Origin: Zhihengliuella sp.
Lineage (GTDB): Bacteria; Actinomycetota; Actinomycetes; Actinomycetales; Micrococcaceae
Direction: 5' to 3'
Assembly (NCBI RefSeq): GCF_031178195.1
Contig: NZ_JAPSJL010000001.1
Span: forward strand, 542,382-606,381
DNA length: 64,000 nucleotides
The translations under genes were made by a program, and so were the position numbers. Below the pieces are notes generated by a model. That model saw nothing but the letters and a program-made list of their open reading frames with translations. It was not told the DNA's origin and ran no database searches. Below, in pieces: positions 60,214-64,000 of this stretch (positions are counted from its first letter, which is position 1; each line of letters starts with the position of its first letter).

Positions 60214-62214
60214 CTACCAGATGGCGACCCGGTCCTCGGGGTCCAGCCACATGCCGTCGCCCGGCCGCGTGCCGAACGCGGCGTGGAACGCGTCCAGGTT
60301 GCGGGCGACCTGGTTGCAGCGGAACTCCCCCGGCGCATGGGGGTCGGTGGTGATCCGGGTGACCATGGTCTCCGGGCGGGTGAGGCTCCGCCAGCACTCG
60401 GCCCAGGCGTGGAAGAAGCGCTGGTCTCCGGTCAGACCGTCGATCGCCTCGTCGTCCTCCAGCCCGCGCGCGGCGAGGTCCAGCCGGTACGCCTTGCAGG
60501 CGATGCCGAGCCCGCCGAGGTCGCCGATGTTCTCCCCGAGCGTGAGTCTGCCGTTGACGGTGTGCTCCGGGGCCTCGGGCGGGACGAGCGAGTCGTACTG
60601 GTCCACGAGCCTGGCGGTGAGGCCCTCGAAGCGGGCGCGGTCCTCCTCGGTCCACCAGTTCTTCAGCTCCCCGGTGCCGTCGTACTGCGAGCCCTGGTCG
60701 TCGAATCCGTGGCCGATCTCGTGCCCGATGACCGCGCCGATCGCCCCGTAGTTGCTGGCCGCGTCCCGGCCAGCAGCGAAGAACGGGGGCCGGAGGATGG
60801 CGGCGGGGAACGCGATCTCGTTCAGGAGGGGATGGTAGTACGCATTGACCGTCTGCGGGTACATGAACCACAGGTCCCGGTCCACCCCGTCGTCGATCTT
60901 CTGCAGCTCCCGCAGGAACTCGAACTCATTCACAGCGGTGGCGTTGGCGATCAGATCGTGGCCGGGCCGGATCGACGAGTAGTCGATCCACTTCACGGGG
61001 TAGCCGATCTTGGGCCGGAACATGGAGAGCTTCTCGAGCGCGCGCTCCCGGGTCTGCTCGCTCATCCAGCCCAGGGTGGCGATCGACTGCCGGTACGCCT
61101 CGATCAGGTTCGCGACCAGAGCCTCCATCTCGGCCTTCGCCTCGGCGGGGAAGTGCCGCTCGACATAGAGCTGGCCGACATCCTCGCCGACGCTGCCCTC
61201 GGTGAAGGCGACGCCGCGCTTCCACCGCTCCTTCTGGCGCTCCACGCCGCCGAGCTTGGCGGAGTAGAACGCGAAGTGCTCCTCGACGAACCCGGAGGAC
61301 AGATACGGCGCGTAGCTGCGGATGATCTGCAGCGCACCCCAGTTCCTCCACGCCTCGAGGGGCTGCTCGGCCAGTACGGTCTCGACGCCCTCGAGGTAGC
61401 TCGGCTGCCAGACGACGACCTCTGCGTAGTACTTCTCGGCGATGCCGGCGCCCTCGAGCCACAGCTGCACGGACGGGTGGAGCTCGCGCAGCCGGTCCGC
61501 GGTGAGCAGGTTGTAGCGGGCCTGGGCGTCGCGAGTCCTGACGCGGTCCCAGTGGTGGGAGGCCAGCGCCGTCTCCAGGCGCACGACGCCGTCGGCCGCC
61601 TGCTCGGGCTCCGGCAGCCCGGCGAGGGTGAAGAACCGGACGACGTGGTCGCGGTAGGCACTGTAGAGCTCGGCGAACTGGTCCTCGCGGTAATAGGACT
61701 CGTCCGGCAGGCCGAGCCCGGACTGGAGGAAGTTCAGAAGGTTGCGGTCCGGCTGCCCGGCGTCGTTGGAGGCGCCGATGCTGTAGAGACCGGAGACCCC
61801 CTCGCGCTGGAGACGGCCCATCAGGCGGACGAAGTCCTCGCGGGACTCGGCGGAGGCTACCTGGTCGAGCTTCTCCCGGATGGGGTCCATGCCGCGCGAC
61901 TCGATGGCTTCCTCGTCCATGAACGAGCTGAAGAGGGATGCGATCCGGTGCTGGCGCTCGTCCGCCGTCCCGGCCTCGACGCAGGCCTGCGCCTCTTCGA
62001 TGATGGAGCGGACCGCCAGCTCCGAGTCGTCGCGCAGCTTCATGAACGATCCGTAACTGCCGAGGTCCCCCGGGATCTCCGCGGTGGCGAGCCAGTTGCC
62101 GTTGACGTGGCGATACAGGTCGTCCTGGATGCGGACCGAGTGGTCACGGTGATCCTCGGGCGAGGGGACGTCGCCGGTGGCGGTCGGCATCGCCGGCAGC
62201 TCGGAGGTGGACAT
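60214..62214 (-). CDS. pepO: M13 family zinc metallopeptidase
   Basis: A neprilysin-like peptidase of 666 residues. The zinc motif is HEIGH in VIGHEIGHGFDDQGSQYDG, with the third ligand Glu in ENIGDLGGL, and NAYYHPLLNEIAFPAAILRPPF is the substrate-binding block. No signal peptide is seen, so it may be cytoplasmic. ATG at 62214 with GAAGGGAA upstream. Confidence 0.92.
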   Translation of the reverse strand: MSTSELPAMPTATGDVPSPEDHRDHSVRIQDDLYRHVNGNWLATAEIPGDLGSYGSFMKLRDDSELAVRSIIEEAQACVEAGTADERQHRIASLFSSFMDEEAIESRGMDPIREKLDQVASAESREDFVRLMGRLQREGVSGLYSIGASNDAGQPDRNLLNFLQSGLGLPDESYYREDQFAELYSAYRDHVVRFFTLAGLPEPEQAADGVVRLETALASHHWDRVRTRDAQARYNLLTADRLRELHPSVQLWLEGAGIAEKYYAEVVVWQPSYLEGVETVLAEQPLEAWRNWGALQIIRSYAPYLSSGFVEEHFAFYSAKLGGVERQKERWKRGVAFTEGSVGEDVGQLYVERHFPAEAKAEMEALVANLIEAYRQSIATLGWMSEQTRERALEKLSMFRPKIGYPVKWIDYSSIRPGHDLIANATAVNEFEFLRELQKIDDGVDRDLWFMYPQTVNAYYHPLLNEIAFPAAILRPPFFAAGRDAASNYGAIGAVIGHEIGHGFDDQGSQYDGTGELKNWWTEEDRARFEGLTARLVDQYDSLVPPEAPEHTVNGRLTLGENIGDLGGLGIACKAYRLDLAARGLEDDEAIDGLTGDQRFFHAWAECWRSLTRPETMVTRITTDPHAPGEFRCNQVARNLDAFHAAFGTRPGDGMWLDPEDRVAIW

Positions 62215-62288
62215 GCTCGAAGGTTCCCTTCGTCGGCGGCACGGGGTCTCAAAGACTTTACTCTTTCATGACCACCTCATGGCGCAGC

Positions 62289-62918
62289 TCACGCGCGGGC
62301 CCAGCTCTGCACCTCCGAGACCCTCCCCTGCCACTGCGCCAGGAGGATACCGGCCAGCGTCGACCCGAGACCTCCGACGGCCAGGTCCCCGAGCGTGTCC
62401 GTGTATCCCACGTGGATCTGCGAAGACACGAACGTGTGCCCCGCCCACTCGAGGAACTCCCAGAGAACGGCAAGCGTCATGCCGAGAGCAGAGGTCAGCA
62501 CGACGATGGATCGGTACGGCAGCACGCTCCCCATGGGGGTATCCGGCGTGACGTCGATCCTCGCGAGCCCCAGATAGAGCACTGCGGCGGCCGCACCGGC
62601 CGTGATGAAGTGCACGAGCAGATCCCACCACGGGATGGCCTCGTACAGTCCGGCCGCCCCGCTCCACGCGGCGACCAGAACGGTGATGCCGAAGGCGGCG
62701 TCGAATGGCCCCGCCAGACGCATGAGCCGCGGCACCAGGACCCCACCCAGCACGACGACGAAGCCGAGGAACTCGGGCGCGCCGAACCAGACGCCGGCTC
62801 CTATGACGCTGAGGAAGCCGAGCCCTCTGACGGCGTCGCCGATGCGCCGGCCGGTTCGATGGGAGCGGCGGCGATCGGGTGAGGCCCCCGCGCGCCCTAT
62901 CTGCCCAGTCCTGTTCAT
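62289..62918 (-). CDS. Integral membrane protein, YjdF/DUF2238-like
   Basis: A protein of 209 residues: basic N-terminus (1-30) and six hydrophobic segments. WWDLLVHFITAGAAAA and WEFLEWAGHTFVSSQIHVGYTDTLGDLAVGGLGS carry the polar residues typical of YjdF-like proteins. Function unknown. ATG at 62918 has GAGGAG upstream. Confidence 0.72.
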   Translation of the reverse strand: MNRTGQIGRAGASPDRRRSHRTGRRIGDAVRGLGFLSVIGAGVWFGAPEFLGFVVVLGGVLVPRLMRLAGPFDAAFGITVLVAAWSGAAGLYEAIPWWDLLVHFITAGAAAAVLYLGLARIDVTPDTPMGSVLPYRSIVVLTSALGMTLAVLWEFLEWAGHTFVSSQIHVGYTDTLGDLAVGGLGSTLAGILLAQWQGRVSEVQSWARA

Positions 62919-63181
62919 GGGCTACTACTCCTCTCGGCAGCACGGACATCGACGGCGCTGTGGCTTGCCAGGTGGTGGTTCCGCACGTCGCGTCGCGCCG
63001 CATCTCGACAGTAGAGCCGAGCGTGCAAAGCCTCAAGAGAAGAATCCTCGTAGCTGGTACTTCGCTCGGAATGGCCCCGACCTCGTTGACCGGGGGAGCG
63101 CCCGTCTACGTACGGTGATGGTCGGAGTTCGCAGTGAACTCCACCGGAAAGTTCACCTCACGATGCGGCAAGGAGCAACAA

Positions 63182-63658
63182 ATGACGTACGAGAACACAG
63201 AGGGCCAGGAGAACGAGTTCGGCGGGGACCAGCAGCAGTCCAACTTCGGAGGCGGGGACCAGCAGCAGTCCAACTTCGGAGGCGGGGACCAGCAGGAGTC
63301 CAACTTCGGCGGCGACCGGGAGGAGTCCGGCGCCTACGGCGAAGACAATCAGCAGGGTGGCGGCTACGGCGGCCAGGAGAACTCCGGCGGCTTCGGCGGA
63401 GGCGAGCAGCAGAGCGGCAGCTACGGTGGGGGCGAACAGCAGGAGTCCGGTGGCTTCGACGGCGGCGAGCAGCAGAGCGGCAGCTACGGCGGAGGCGAGC
63501 AGCAGGGCGGCGGCTTCGGTGGGGGCGAACAGCAGGAGTCCGGTGGCTTCGACGGCGGCGAGCAGCAGAGCGGCAGCTACGGCGGAGGCGAGCAGCAGGG
63601 CGGCGGCTTCGGTGGGGGCGAGCAGCAGAGCGGCGGCTTCAACGGTCAGGACGACTAA
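63182..63658 (+). CDS. Gly/Gln-rich tandem repeat protein, unknown function
   Basis: A protein of 158 residues made almost only of Gly, Gln, Glu, Ser, Asp and Asn with an aromatic residue (10 Phe, 6 Tyr) about every ten positions. It has no Lys, Cys or Trp and one Arg (46). Residues 14-43 are three 10-residue units (NFGGGDQQQS type); residues 82-158 are two exact 31-residue units plus part of a third (GGGEQQESGGFDGGEQQSG pattern). No signal peptide or membrane segment: intrinsically disordered and prion-like in composition. ATG at 63182 has AAGGAG seven bases upstream, which argues for a real gene. Related proteins are not known to me. Confidence 0.7.
   Translation: MTYENTEGQENEFGGDQQQSNFGGGDQQQSNFGGGDQQESNFGGDREESGAYGEDNQQGGGYGGQENSGGFGGGEQQSGSYGGGEQQESGGFDGGEQQSGSYGGGEQQGGGFGGGEQQESGGFDGGEQQSGSYGGGEQQGGGFGGGEQQSGGFNGQDD
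63221..63310 (+). repeat. 30-bp tandem repeat, three copies
   Basis: Units at 63221-63250, 63251-63280 and 63281-63310. The first two are identical; the third differs at two positions. They encode GGDQQQSNFG. Confidence 0.95.
63425..63658 (+). repeat. 93-bp tandem repeat, two full copies and a partial third
   Basis: Units at 63425-63517 and 63518-63610 are nearly or fully identical; a third begins at 63611 and breaks off. They encode a 31-residue unit. Confidence 0.92.
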
Positions 63659-63680
63659 TTCATCCCTAGTGGATCTCCAG

Positions 63681-63724
63681 TCGAAGGCTCAGGCCCCCGC
63701 ATCGGCGGGGGCCGGAGCCTTCGA
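63681..63724 (+). terminator. Terminator after the Gly/Gln-rich gene
   Basis: A 19-20-bp stem (63681-63700 with 63705-63724, one A-G mismatch) with ATCG loop, 23 bases past the stop. Confidence 0.8.
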
Positions 63725-63858
63725 CTGCACCAAGCATCTATCAACAGCGGTCGGGAAAGCGTCCAAGACTCGGCTCCGATCAACGAAGGCCCCACACCAG
63801 CGAGTTATCACGGAGCACTTCTCATCGTTCCCGCTGTGGTGTTGGGTGATTAAACAGG

Positions 63859-63888
63859 TCAGGCCCCCGCATCTCTGCGGGGGCCTGA
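63859..63888 (-). terminator. Terminator of the rRNA operon
   Basis: A perfect 13-bp stem, TCAGGCCCCCGCA (63859-63871) with its complement (63876-63888), TCTC loop, directly after the 5S 3' end on the minus strand. The 63725-63858 stretch holds nothing that I can identify. Confidence 0.8.
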
Positions 63889-63899
63889 GCTGTAATGGT

Positions 63900-64000
63900 T
63901 GTCCGGCGGCGACCTACTCTCCCACACCCTCCCGAGTGCAGTACCATCGGCGCTGTGGGTCTTAGCTTCCGGGTTCGGTATGGGACCGGGCGTTTCCCCC
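63900..64000 (-). rRNA. rrf: 5S ribosomal RNA, 3' part (gene runs off the window)
   Basis: The plus strand reads GGCGGCGACCTACTCTCCCA, GTGCAGTACCATCGGCGCTG and TTCCGGGTTCGGTATGGGAC, the complement of actinobacterial 5S rRNA. About 101 of roughly 118 bases are present; the 5' end and, by usual order, 23S and 16S lie beyond 64000. Confidence 0.95.

Noticed and set aside
63221..63658. CRISPR-like array
   Set aside because: The repeats are contiguous, coding and in frame, with no spacers and no cas genes.

Overview
The window is chromosomal DNA from a high-GC actinobacterium. Gene content points to Micrococcales, most likely the Micrococcaceae (Arthrobacter/Kocuria/Citricoccus-like): Lsr2, ClpC, DisA next to RadA, a ferredoxin-type sulfite reductase, a dimethylglycine oxidase close to the Arthrobacter enzyme, frequent GTG starts and many leaderless transcripts. 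The genus cannot be fixed from the sequence alone. I saw no insertion sequence, phage gene, CRISPR array or tRNA. The right edge enters an rRNA operon on the minus strand (3' part of a 5S gene).

Layout. 0-2.7 kb: a conserved unknown protein and a DUF47-PiT phosphate transporter pair. 2.7-13.9 kb: a leftward assimilatory sulfur operon, sirB-sirA-cysH-cysD-cysN-ABC transporter (binding protein, ATPase, permease)-cobA-fprA, mostly with overlapping stop/start codons. It makes siroheme, activates sulfate to APS, reduces it to sulfite and then sulfide, and appears to carry its own importer and ferredoxin reductase. 14.0-20.6 kb: methionine genes metF-metE behind a SAM-I riboswitch, then metY-metB. 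20.7-24.9 kb: pstSCAB with a PhoP-type repeat in front of pstS. 25-32.8 kb: FUSC-like membrane protein, radA, disA, an unknown membrane-anchored protein, mutY, an APC permease and a small Cys-cluster protein.

32.8-36.9 kb: an arsenic resistance island: arsR plus a variant phosphatase-fold protein, divergent from a frameshifted flavoprotein, then an ACR3 pump and arsC. Four copies of one 18-bp palindrome mark the probable ArsR operators. 37-53.1 kb: a glycine betaine catabolic island. GbcAB converts betaine to dimethylglycine, dimethylglycine oxidase yields sarcosine, SoxBDAG yields glycine, GlyA makes serine and SdaA makes pyruvate plus ammonia; PurU can return one-carbon units from formyl-THF as formate. 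A LysR and a GntR regulator lie at the two divergent promoters.

53.2-64 kb: a small repeat protein, an ArgA-like acetyltransferase, clpC, lsr2, lysS, an alpha/beta hydrolase, an M13 peptidase, an integral membrane protein, a Gly/Gln-rich repeat protein, and the end of an rRNA operon. The least explained items are the Gly/Gln-rich protein, the RNA hairpin and palindromes in the sulfur/methionine control region, the Lys-variant phosphatase of the ars operon and the 15-bp in-frame repeats at the N-termini of three sulfur-operon proteins.
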